A stretch of 64,000 nucleotides of DNA, taken from positions 91,068,451-91,132,450 of the forward strand of contig NC_082595.1 of the NCBI RefSeq assembly GCF_030936135.1, in the 5' to 3' direction. The first letter of the stretch is position 1. Every line of letters begins with the position of its first letter. The notes under the pieces were generated by a model. The model was not told the DNA's origin and searched no databases. It worked only from the letters and a program-made list of their open reading frames with translations. The position numbers were made by a program, and so were the translations under genes. Positions 47,001 to 59,000 of this stretch are shown piece by piece. This DNA comes from Gavia stellata (lineage: Eukaryota > Chordata > Aves > Gaviiformes > Gaviidae).

Positions 47001-50000
47001 GCAGCATTGGTAAGATAGCGCTAAAAAATACAATGCCTTATTTAGTCTGTGTTTCAGAATGATGCAGAAGTACTAGAGAGTTGAAAGCATGGTTCTAAAA
47101 GTGATCTTGGAATTGGAAAATAAGATTAAGATGCATACTTAAAAAGTGTTAAGAGTCTGATTGTTGTTAGTAGGTACTTATGTGTTGAAAACTTTTATTT
47201 TTACTGGGGAACCTTTAGGTTGCTGAGAAAAGCGTAATGTTCTAGTAATTGATAACTCAGTATATTTAATTTTGCTGCAGGAAAATATTTTTAAAAAGTG
47301 AACATTCAGCTAATTAGCTGATGGTTTGACTACCATGAATCCTGGCAAGTCATATTGCTATTGACATTGATTACATCAACTAAACCTTGACAGGCTAGGG
47401 ACTTTGAAACCTAGTGCTCCTGTAGACATGCCCATTTAGATATCTTGAGCCAAAACTGTGTTCTGCTTAGATATATATACACCCACACATGCTAATATTT
47501 GACTTGTGAGAGGAATCCCACTGTGTGTTGGTAGTGGAGGGATGTATGGAAGTTAGATGATGTCATTTAGGTAGCTATATACTTAGGTGTTTCAGATAAA
47601 GAGTGTAAGTATTCAATGAAATTGACTGTGAATGGAAAGGCCAGGGAATCTAGACTAAAATCAGAGCCTTGAATGGTTCCTTACAAAGCTAATTGAATGC
47701 TGAGTGTGACAAGATAGACTTCTCTGGAAAGAACTAGGAATCATGATGAAGTTCAGACAGGAATTTGAGTATGGAATGGAATAGAGTGAGTGGGTAGTAA
47801 GTTTTCAACACTTGTTTATGAAGGGGACCTGATGGATGATGTAAATAATACTGGGAAGCAGTATTGCAGTCACTCAGACGAACTGACCATGCATGGAAAG
47901 ATAAGTAGAGTTAAAAGCAGGTTTTTAAATGTGAGAGGATGAAAGCTAATAAAACTTCTGTTAAAAACAACAGACAGAAAAATGAAGAAAAAAGCATCTG
48001 TTTGCATTTGGGGAAGGTCTGAAAGAGTTAGAGAGCTGAATAAGAAACAATGAAGATACAAAAACGATTGAGAGAATAGATGATTAGATCAGCACTACCT
48101 AGAGATGAGCTATGGACTTGAGCACGAAATGGATTCAAGTTGTCTCTCCTGTCAGTAGAAGCAATGCTTCCATTTCTGTATGGGAATGGGTCGAAGATTA
48201 ATGCAGAGACTGGAGTAAGAACTCAAAAAATTAAGCATTGGCTTGGATAACTTGTCCCTAGAAAATGAGTGAGAAAGCATGACTCCGTAAAAGTGATCAA
48301 CAAATGGTTCAAGTACTGATTCTGTGATTGAAATTTAAGTCTCTTATCTTTGAATCATCATATTTGGAGATCTTTGTAGGATTTATTTCAATGGGCAGAC
48401 TCTGTCTGGGTACCTTGGGTACTAGTTTTCTATGATTGAAAATGTCACTAAAACTTAAAGAGCTTGAAATTTAAAAAATGAAGGGAGAAGATGGAGATTC
48501 AGAGAACTTTAATACTGTTACCTTCTACATAAAAAGAGCATGCTCAGATCAGTCAGAAATACAATAAAGAGGAAAGGAACACCAGAGGAGGATAAGGCAG
48601 CAAAGATAAGGTGTAGATAACATTTAAGGAAAACATCATTCAAGTCCAAGGAGGAAGGTAATCTCCCTATGAATCTTTTTGTGAGATTTCCTCCTTCATT
48701 GCCCAATTATGCCTGTCAAACCATAATTTAGGAAATACTGTGCATCTGTGAGGAACCTCAACAAAGCCTGGGAAGATAGATGGGGGATATAAAACTGGAT
48801 ATGAAGTTGATAGAAATTATAGTGGGAAAGTGAAGTGGGAAAACAAGGATTGAAGTTTCCATAAGTCAGTGAGATAATATAGGGCTTTACATTAATGATG
48901 AGATGAACAATAACAGTTGCAAGGAGTAGCATGGGTAAACAGAGTTGGTTACGATGAAAATAATATTGCAGAGTATGCGGAGAAAGGAGCTTCTGTGAGT
49001 TCTGGGATTCTGTCTATAGTCCCCAAGAATAGATTTGAATGGTGATTGCAGTTCAGTAATAGTGTTAACACCTCTGGTAATATCTGGAATGTGTTATCAT
49101 GGAAGACATTAATTTTTAAGTCACAAACTAGGTTACCTGTGTGTTTCAAAAAGAATATAACTGCAGTTTCTAGTTATTGCTAGAAGTGGTAGTTAATATA
49201 TTTAATCAATCAGTGATCATGGTGCTGTTCATGATCACAGAATCACAGAATCACAGAATCACAGAATCACTACGGTTGGAAAAGACCTGTAAGATCATCA
49301 AGTCCAACCTAAAAAAAAAAAAAAACAAAAAAAAACCACACAAACAACCCACGCAAGCCAACCACCACACAACAACAACAAGGCACAACACACCAAAAAC
49401 CAACCCACCCAACACCACACAGCACCATGTCCATCAAGCTACATCCCACAATGCCACATCCACACGCTCCTTGAATACCTCCAGGGAGGGTAACTCTACC
49501 ACCTCCCTGGGCAGCCTATTCCAATGTTTCACTACTCTCTCGGTAAAGAACTTTTTCCTAATATCTAGCCTGAACCTCCCCTGGCGCAACTTGAGGCCAT
49601 TTCCTCTGGTCCTGTCACTAGTCACTTGGGAGAAGAGACCAACACCCACCTCTCTGCAACCTCCTTTCAGGTAGTTGTAGAGAGCGATAAGGTCTCCCCT
49701 CAGCCTCCTCTTCTCCAGGCTAAACAACCCCAGCTCCCTCAGCCGCTCCTCATAAGACTTGTGCTCCAGACCCCTCACCAGCTTCGTTGCCCTTCTCTGG
49801 ACACGCTCCAGCACCTCCATGTCTTTCTTGTAGTGAGGGGCCCAAAACTGAACACAGTATTCGAGGTGCGGCCTCACCAGCGCCGAGTACAGAGGCATGA
49901 TTACCTCCCTGCTCCTGCTGGCCACACCATTTCTGATAGAAGCAAGGATGCCGTTGGCCTTCTTGGCCACCTGGGCACACTGCTGGCTCATATTCAGCCG

Positions 50001-53000
50001 GGTGTCGATCAACACCCCCAGGTCCTTTTCTGCGGGGGAGCTTTCCAGCCACTCGTCCCCAATCCTGTAGCGTTGCCTGGGGTTGTTGTGGCCAAAGTGT
50101 AGAACCCGGCACTTGGCCTTATTGAACTTCATCCGGTTGGTCTCAGCCCATCGATCCAGCCTGTCCAGATCCCTCTGCAGAGCCTTCCTACCCTCAAGCA
50201 GATCAACACTCCCTCCCAACTTGGTGTCATCTGCAGACTTGCTGAGGGTGCACTCTATCCCCTCATCCAGATCATCAATGAAGACATTAAACAAGACTGG
50301 TCCCAAAACTGAGCCCTGGGGGACTCCGCTTGTGACCGGCCGCCAGCTGGATTTCACCCCATTCACTACAACTCTCTGGGCTCGGCCATCCAGCCAGTTT
50401 TTTACCCAGCGAAGAGTGTACCTGTCTAAACCACGGGCCGCCAGCTTCTCCAGGAGAATACTGTGGGGAACAGTGTCAAAGGCTTTGCTGAAGTCCAGGT
50501 AGACAACATCAACAGCCTTCCCGTCGTCCACTAGGCGGGTCACCTGGTCATAGAAGGAGATCAGGTTGGTCAAGCAGGACCTGCCTTTCATGAACCCGTG
50601 CTGGCTTGGCCTGATCCCTTGGGTATCCTGCACGTGTCCCGTGAGCGCCCTCAAGATGAGCCTCTCCATAACCTTCCCCGGCACCGAGGTCAGGCTGACA
50701 GGCCTGTAGTTCCCCGGATCCTCCTTCCGACCCTTCTTGTAGATGGGTGTCACACTGGCAAGCCTCCAGTCATCCGGGACCTCCCCCGTTGACCAGGACT
50801 GTTGATAAATGATGGAGAGCGGCTTGGCAAGCTCCTCCGCCAGCTCCCTCAGCACCCTTGGGTGGATGCCATCAGGCCCCATAGACTTATGAGTGTCCAG
50901 GTGGCATAGCAGGTCGTTAACTGCTTCCTCCTGGATCATGGGGAGCCTATTTTGCTCTCCATCCCTGTCATCCAGCTCAGGGAGACGGATACCCTGAGGA
51001 TACCTGGTGTGGCTGTTAAAGACTGAGGCGAAGAAGGCATTAAGTACCTCAGCCTTTTCCTCATCCTTCGTGACAATGTTCCCCGCCGCATCCAGTAGAG
51101 GATGGAGATCCTCCTTGGCCCCCTTTTTGTTGTTAATGTATTTATAGAAGCTTTTTTTGTTGTCCCTCACGACCGTGGCCAGGTTGAGCTCTAGCTGGGC
51201 TTTCGCCTTCCTAATTCCCTCCCTGCATGACCTAACGAGGTCCTTGTATTCTTCTTCACTTGCCTTCCCCTTTTTCCAGAGGTGGTAAGTTCTCTTTTTT
51301 TCCCCATGATATTTGATATATCATGAAAGATTATATTTATGGCATTTATTTTAAATAGTGAGCATGTTATAGAAGAGTGAAAATTTGGAACAAGTCATTC
51401 AATCCAGGTAAAGCAGAAGGTTAAACAAATAGAAAAAGCCATGAAGGATTTATTTCAAAAGTACCATTTTGAAATTTTGAGAGCTAGTTAATGAATTAGT
51501 AGGACCAATAGTATTAATCATTACTTATTACTGAAATTTTGAGAGCTAGTTAATGAATTAGTAGGACCAATAGTATTAATCGTTGCTTATTACTGAAATT
51601 TTGAGTGTAGTAATGAAACTTACTGTTCATGCATAGTTGTGTGGGATCATTCATACAGAGGAAGAATATTGTACAGGAAGAAGTGGATGGCCTCAACAGC
51701 TGGTGTAACGGAAACAGAATTTAATAGTTTAGAAAGAAGACTTAAAGGTCACCTGTTTGAAACAACAGAGAAAGAGAGGGAATGAGCAAATTAGAAGTAG
51801 GGGATTATGATCACAAATTTGATACTCATGAAGGAGTCAAATGTGATTGTAGAAGTTATCTCAGGTTATTTTCAAAAGAGCTAAGTAAATATTTCAGACT
51901 TTTTTTTTTTATAAAACAAATTGGTAAAAAACTTTTCCTGCAGTGTGGTCTGTGGTTTTATTTGTCAGCAATCAAGAAAAATAAATTCAAATTAGAACAA
52001 GTGCAGAGTTGGCTTAACTGGAGTGATAAGATATGGGTCAGTTATTTTCATGAGGAGACTGAGAGCTTGGTTTGTTTAGTTTAGCACAGCTATGCTTGGA
52101 AAGGGTTCTGTATCTGTTGAAGGAAAGAAAGGTTTTTAAGATAGAGAGTGATGTTAACCAAGATCAGATGAGCATAGACTTCCAAGAATAAATATTAAGT
52201 GGGAATTGGAAGGTTTCTGGCTACCACAGGGAATGACTATCTGGAATAGCCTTTCAAGATAAATGATGCTGTTTAGAAGAGTGCTTGATGTGTTTGTAAG
52301 AGAAGTGATGCTGTATATGCCTGCATTATCAAAGGACTCATTGATTATGAAGGTTCTTTTCTGTTTTATGTTGTATGTTACCCTGTTCCCTCTGTTTCCT
52401 ATTAAAGTTATATCATTTAATGCTTAATTCGCTTACTCAAAGAAGTGAGATTTGCTTATTTATTTATTATTTATTACCATATTCTTTAACATTTTTATCA
52501 TTAATAAGTACTAACCTATATTCTCACTTACTTTATAAATAAAACCAACTTTTTCCTGCTTTATTTTTCTTCCAAGACCAATTTAATTTCTCTGCTTGGA
52601 ATAAACTAGTTCAAACAAAGGAAATATTATGCTTTTTCCTGGAAGACGATGTACTGCTGTCAAAATTCATTTAATGTTTCAGCAAGATCAGTTTCTCAAT
52701 GGTTAGCCAGTTCCTTTTGCCCATTTAGTGATTGATGTTCTCTAAATCTTTGACAACAAATTTGTATCACTTCAGTGGTTCACTTCCCACTTTGTTTTTG
52801 GGGTTTTTTTTATAGTTGGCATGATTACCTGCTCTGGCCGGGGGGGTTGGACTAGATGATCTCCAGAGGTCCCTTCCAACCCCTATCATTCTGTAATTCT
52901 GTGATTGACAGCAAGTTATTAAATGCCCAGATCATGGCAGCTTCTTTCTTTTTAGCAGTGAAGTATCTACCTTGATATTTTGTTTGAAAATATAGGCATG

Positions 53001-56000
53001 AAAATGAAGCTAAGTGCCTGATCTGAAAATTTCTTTTTTCTGTCAGAAATTTAGCTTTGTTCATGGGCATTTTATTTTTTTAACTGTTTGAGATTTGGAA
53101 AGAATTTAACCAGTAGTAGAAGAGTGATTTATTTAAAAGTATAGAAATGAGTGTTGCCATTTGTGATATTTTATACTTATCTGCTCAAGAGTCAGAATTG
53201 AGCAAAGTCATACATTCTCTTTGATGGAAAGTGAAGAATTGTTTGTATGATTTACTGTGCATCTGGGTGACATACCAAATATTATGAATATCCATCTAAT
53301 TACTCAGAATTTATGAAGGATGAAAAGATAGAAAGAGCTCAATTAATAGTTGAATAGACTTTTTATTGTTGTTGAGATGTTTCCTTCTTTTTCAAAGAAT
53401 ATTTATTTTTACATGCATGTTCGAGAGGTCTACCTTAGATGGTTAACTTAATTACAGCTTCAGCAGTGGAACAAAAATGCTGTAGATCCGTTATTTCTGG
53501 TTTTTAACAGGGCAGTATTTCATTGTTGAAGTAGGTTCTTATTGAAAATAAGGTCAGATCAAGTGGCTAGTGCGATTGGAGGCCATTGGAAGGGAAGACA
53601 GATTATGTATTTATATAATTAAGTACCTTAACTGTTTGTTGGCTGATTGACACCACTTCAGCTTTGCCATCAATTACATTTTGTTCTTAAACCTCCATAT
53701 TTTGGACCAAAAAAATTTTGGAAGATTTCTTTTCCTGAGGTGTTTTTAGAGCTTCTGTAATGGATTTCTTTTGGGGGGGGATTTGGAATTGGTATCTGGA
53801 AGCTATTCTTGACGAGGGTTCAGTTTGACCTGCAGTGACTTCCCTTCAGTGGTCAGGAGCATTTCTGCTACAGGTTGTTCGGCCATTTTGCTACGTTGGT
53901 TCCACAGTTGTGGCGGCTGTGTTTTGGAATTGTCCAAAAATTTTTGTTAATAGGTAGGTAGTAATTTAAATACTTCAGGAAATATTAATGATTCTCCAGT
54001 AAAGAATTAGTTGAAATTTGACGGTATGTAGGAATATTTGTAGGTAAAGATGATTCGCTGCCATTTAAATTCTGTAATTTTGCCTGATTTTCTGTGATCA
54101 TGGATTCTTTGCGGAGGAGAAGAAACAAGCAATGTGCTTACACGGTACTCCTATTTATTTTATTTTAATAAGTTATATCTTTTCATATAATAATATGCAT
54201 TTCAAGAGACTGATGCATAGTATAGAATCGTAGAATGGTTTGGGTGGGAAGGGACCTTCAAAGACCATCTAGTCCAACCCCCCTGCCATGGGCAGGGACA
54301 TCTTTCGGGTTGATCAGGTTGCTCAAAGCTGCATCCAGCCTGAAGGCTGACCTTGACCATTTCCAATGATGGGGCATCCCTAACTTCTCTGGGCAACCTG
54401 TTCCAGTGTCTCACCACCCTCATCATAAAAAAAAATTCTTCCTTATGTCCAATATAAATCTACCCTCTTTCAGTTGAAAACTGTTGCCCCTTATCCTGTC
54501 ACTACAGCCCCCTTTATATATTGAAAGGTCGCAACAAGATCTCCCCAGTCCTTCTCTTTTCTAGGCTGCACAACCCAGTTCTCACTCAGAGGTCTTCCAC
54601 CCCTCTGACCATTTTTGTGGCCCTCCTCTGGACTTGCTTTAACAGGTCCATGTCTTTCTTGTGCTGGGGGCCTCAGAGCTGAACACAGGACTCCAGGTGG
54701 CATCTCGCCAGTGTGGAATAGAGGGGCAGAACCACCTCCTTCCACCTTCTGGCCATGCTTCTTTTGATGAAGCCCAGGATATGATTGGCTTTCTGGGCTG
54801 CAAGCGCATGTTGCTGGCTCATATCTAATTTTTAACCCACTGGTATCCCCAAGTCCTTCTCCTCAGGACTGCTCTCAATCCCTTCATCCCCCAGTCTGTA
54901 TTGGTAACTGGAGATTGCCCTGGCCCAGGTGCAGGACTCTGGGTTTCCACCCTTGCAGAATCTCTTGGGTTATAGTAACATAAGCAAACCACATTCTACC
55001 TAAGTAAATAAAAGTCTTTAATCTGATCTGTGCTGACAAATCCACAGTTACTGATTTTTTGTTTTTAATTGTCTGAAATTTCGCTTTAATCTCCTGTTTC
55101 TATAGGAAACATTTGTCGGTCTCCAATAGCTGAAGCAGTTTTTAGAAAACTTGTAACTGATGAAAAACTTGAAAATAAGGTAAGCTATTTCTTTCTATTC
55201 CTGCCTAAGAAATAACTATCTGATAGACAGTTAGTAGAAATATAAGCAGGGAGAAAGGAAACATAAAAATATAAATTTGTTTTTCTGTAGTGGAGGATAG
55301 ACAGTGCAGCGACATCTACCTATGAAATAGGAAGCCCTCCTGACTATCGAGGACAGACTTGCATGAAGAAGCATGGCATTACCATGAATCATATTGCCAG
55401 GCAGGTACTGTACTTTAATTTTCTTTAAATATGTGTATGTATTTGTTTTGTTGTTACAGTGGATGACAGACAGTGCTGCTGTTTCAGACTGGAACGTGGG
55501 GCGCTCCCCAGATGCAAGGGCTTTAAGCTGTCTAAGAAATCATGGCATTGAGACAGCACATAAAGCACGGCAGGTAGAAGAGAGTATATTTTTTTTCTTA
55601 TTCATACCCATGCTTTGTTCAGCCCTAACCATTACAATCACAGAAGTCATTTGACCAATGCATGGTTAAGCATCGAGTAATAAATACTATGTGCAGTTTT
55701 TCAAAGGACTCCAAAGTGGCGTAACTCTTCTAGTTGAGGTCAGTGAGTTTCTTGTTATTAAGCTTCATTGGAAGTATAACTAGGAGGCATTGGAGCAGTT
55801 TCTGCATTACAGAAAAATCCTGCTTTCAAATGTTTAGTTTTGGGCATTTTTCTGAAACTTTTTTTAATCATTTTAAAAACGGACTTACTCCAGTAATCTG
55901 TGATGCTTCTTTCAGCAAGGAATTGTATTTTTATTTAGCAGGTCTAAAACCAAGTAGAATACCTGTTCACCCATCACAAAAAGCTTCTGCCCTTGCATGA

Positions 56001-59000
56001 AGATCTTTTAAAAAAATTCAGAATGCTAAAACCCAAGATTAGTAGCACAGTTGGTGGTAACTTCAGAGGAAAATGTACCCTTGAAGCATTCTTAAGTTAA
56101 AGATAGGTTTGTCACTTAGTGAAATCCTCTAAGTTTTACCAAAACTCATCTCAGTTTTCATTATCGAAAGAATGTGTATTTCCATGCTGCATTCCAGAGA
56201 GATCGGAAATAAATGTGTCTGCATCTATTTAAATCATTCAGACACTCAAATAAATGCACATAACTTACTTCAGTTAACTATTCTCCGGATATAAGATACT
56301 CCTTTAGGGCTTGACCTTTACTTAGATTGAGATTATGCCACTAGTTCTTGTACTGACAAAAAGATCAAGTAGTCTTGTTATTATCTTCCATTTCTGTTCC
56401 CTTCAGAATTTTACTAGACCTTACTGAGGTCATACTTACTTTCTTCACTTTCAAAGACTATTTTAACTTTTTAAAATAAATTCCCTCGTTAGTCAATTGT
56501 CCTCTACAGACCTTTCCTGATGCTAATCTCTGTTATGTAATAAGACAAACAGGACTGAGCACAACATCGTTTCAGATTTTCAATGTCTTACTATTAGAAT
56601 AATTGCTGGAAAAAATCTGTTGTGATCTTTTCCTGTTACACATTCTGGATTTACTATTTATCAGTGCTTACAGACAGCATTATTTATCATTATACAAGCT
56701 AAATGGTACTCAAACTAATCAGTCAGTGTTTCAGTCACAGTAGTGTAACATGTTTGTATTCTTAAAAGTTAAGCATTTGAAACTTGAGAACTGTTCTTGG
56801 GTATTACTAGAGTGGTTTATGAGCAGTTAAACCAAAGCAAAGCATCCAAACCAGTTGATCCTCTGCCTTGAAACAAATCTATGTATGCTCCTTTGGCAGA
56901 GAGGGAGTGAAAACACTTTAACTTTCAAGGAACGTGTGGACGAGGCATTGTGGGACATGGTTTAATGGGCACGGTGGTATTAGTTGATGGTTAGACTTGA
57001 TGATCTTACAGGCCTTTTCCAACCTTAGTGATCCTGTGATTCTGTAATGAAGACATTTGCTTATACATTCTGGCAAATGAAGAGATTTTTAAGGCAGAAG
57101 AGCCTAAAATGTTACATATACAGGGAGAGGAAATTAACAAGAATGAGACTAAAATGAAAACTAACAGGATGAAAATTTGTCTAAAACATCCCAGTACAAG
57201 CAGTTTATTTTATAAAGAAAATTTTCAAATCCCTGAGCTACAGGTAACTGTTCATTTTGCACTGATGTTAACTATGGAACTCCAGTATATTTTTTTTCCA
57301 AACTTCCATCACATGATCTCTGCTGATTCTCTAAACTGTTTGGACCTGATACGGTCTTGTAGCACTTCTGGAAAGAGAGGGGCTCAATAGTGCAGAATAG
57401 GACTTTTCAGAGTGGTCAAGTTAGTACAAGTGGAAGCATATTTGTTTCGCTATTAGAGACAAACTCAAGGGTAGAATTTTGTGTCTGACTTGTTTCAGAA
57501 CAGATTAAGAAAGATTTAATACAGAAGCTGCAGAAATAGGAGGGATTTGTCTTCTGTTGCATTTGAAATACTGTCATAAGATGACTACCTCATGCAATTA
57601 TCCTCTTCACTCCTGTGGAAGACTGTTACCCACCCAGTGAAAGGCACTTTCTTTCGTGTAATTTTGTGCATAATTATGTTAATCATGGATTGTCTCTTTT
57701 TTTATTCAAAACTGACATAAATGCTACAAGAATGATTTATGTAAGAGAGAATATTAAATTGGTTGCATCCTACCATCGTATACAGTGATTGTTTAAGTGA
57801 ATATTGAGTGAAAAGTGAAGTATAAAACTAAATGTGTATATATAGAAAAAAAGTTTTTTAATGTTTTAGTTGATGGTAGGTTGCTCTATGTTTATGCACC
57901 CATTGAAATTCTCCAAGCTCTTAGTCTTCAGGCACAAACCAGATAGGTATTAATCAGTTTCACTTTTATTCATTGTGAGGCCAAAATTGATTTCTCTGAC
58001 TCATACCATGCATTTGCCTTAAATATGAAATTGAGATTAGAGGAAGGTTGTATTAAACACTGTCTCACAACTGTATAAATTTGAGGACTACTGCCTCTCT
58101 TTGGTTTTTAGACAGAGAAAAGGAGATTTCCCTTCTGTAAACAAAGGGAAATGTTTAACAAATAAATTTGAATGATGACCTGTTTCTCCATTGATGGTCT
58201 TTAATAATGGTTATATGCATTTTTTTAATGTAAAGTTATTGTTGTCTGTGTAGTTCCATGCAATGTTGACTACTTGAGCTCTCCACTACTCTTTTCAAAA
58301 TGTACCTAAATTTTTATGTCCTCAATTTCTTCCCCCAAAATACTAGTTTTCATAGTTTTGAAGAGTATCTTCTGTTCCCTGGAGTTTGCTCAATTAAGCT
58401 TTTTGTATCTGATACTACTGTAGGACTTAAGAGCACAAGCCAACCAGTAATCTTGTTTTTAGGGCTGCATTTGCATCTGTGTTAGTGCTGGTTCATAGGA
58501 TAATAACTGTCAAGTTGTCAAGTATACAGAGAGTGTGGGAAGTGTGTCAGGTGTGTTCTTCCTTTTCACTGTTTTTTATTTTATTCTTTCATATGTCTGT
58601 ACTACAAAGAAATCTATGCCCATGTATTTTCACAGGGGCCAGTGTTTAGCTGTGTAGAGCAACCAGAAGCAGCTTGTAGAGGTACTGCTTAGAGTTGCCA
58701 GGAAAACAGAGCTATTTCCACTGCAAAAATATTTTCCTAGGTCAAAGGCACTGCATGAATACAGCAAATATTTTTACAGTGAAAATAAACAAGTCTGCAT
58801 TAGTTTTCACCATTAACCCTTTCTTTCCAAATGCTCCCCACCCCCATGTCACCCCTCCAATTCTCCTTGTGTGGAATGCTTCATTTATGGCTTTAGTCTG
58901 GTTGTAATTTCTACTAGGTCTTTTCTTACTCCCTGTTATGGGAGCTTAATCAGTATCTATTTGCTATTTGCACAAAAAATAAGTGAGTTTTTTGCCATGT

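Larger units (their letters stand above)
49235..51301 (-). mobile_element. CR1 LINE, longest copy, with a 578-codon reverse transcriptase frame
   Basis: On the minus strand an open frame at 51170-49434 encodes most of a CR1 reverse transcriptase. The frame stays open upstream to about 51300, where the element is 5'-truncated, so the endonuclease domain is missing. Motifs in order are [80 protein letters not shown], then SADD, where the other copy here has FADD, and [20 protein letters not shown]. The 3' UTR is G/T-rich. The tail is the 8-bp CR1 repeat, at least four copies. It lies antisense in ACP1 intron 1. No stop or shift in 578 codons suggests a young insertion. Confidence 0.96.

Noticed and set aside
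49235..49270. Possible CRISPR-like or satellite array
   Set aside because: It is the ordinary CR1 8-bp tail repeat, with no spacers.
49434..51170. 578-codon ORF as a host gene
   Set aside because: It is CR1 reverse transcriptase, with the CR1 3' tail repeat directly downstream.
57226..57246. Shared 'IPELQV' reading with 63350-63366, possibly an alternative exon pair
   Set aside because: About 18 of 20 bases match by eye but nothing beyond aligns, neither has a convincing acceptor, and the ACP1 frame is complete without them.
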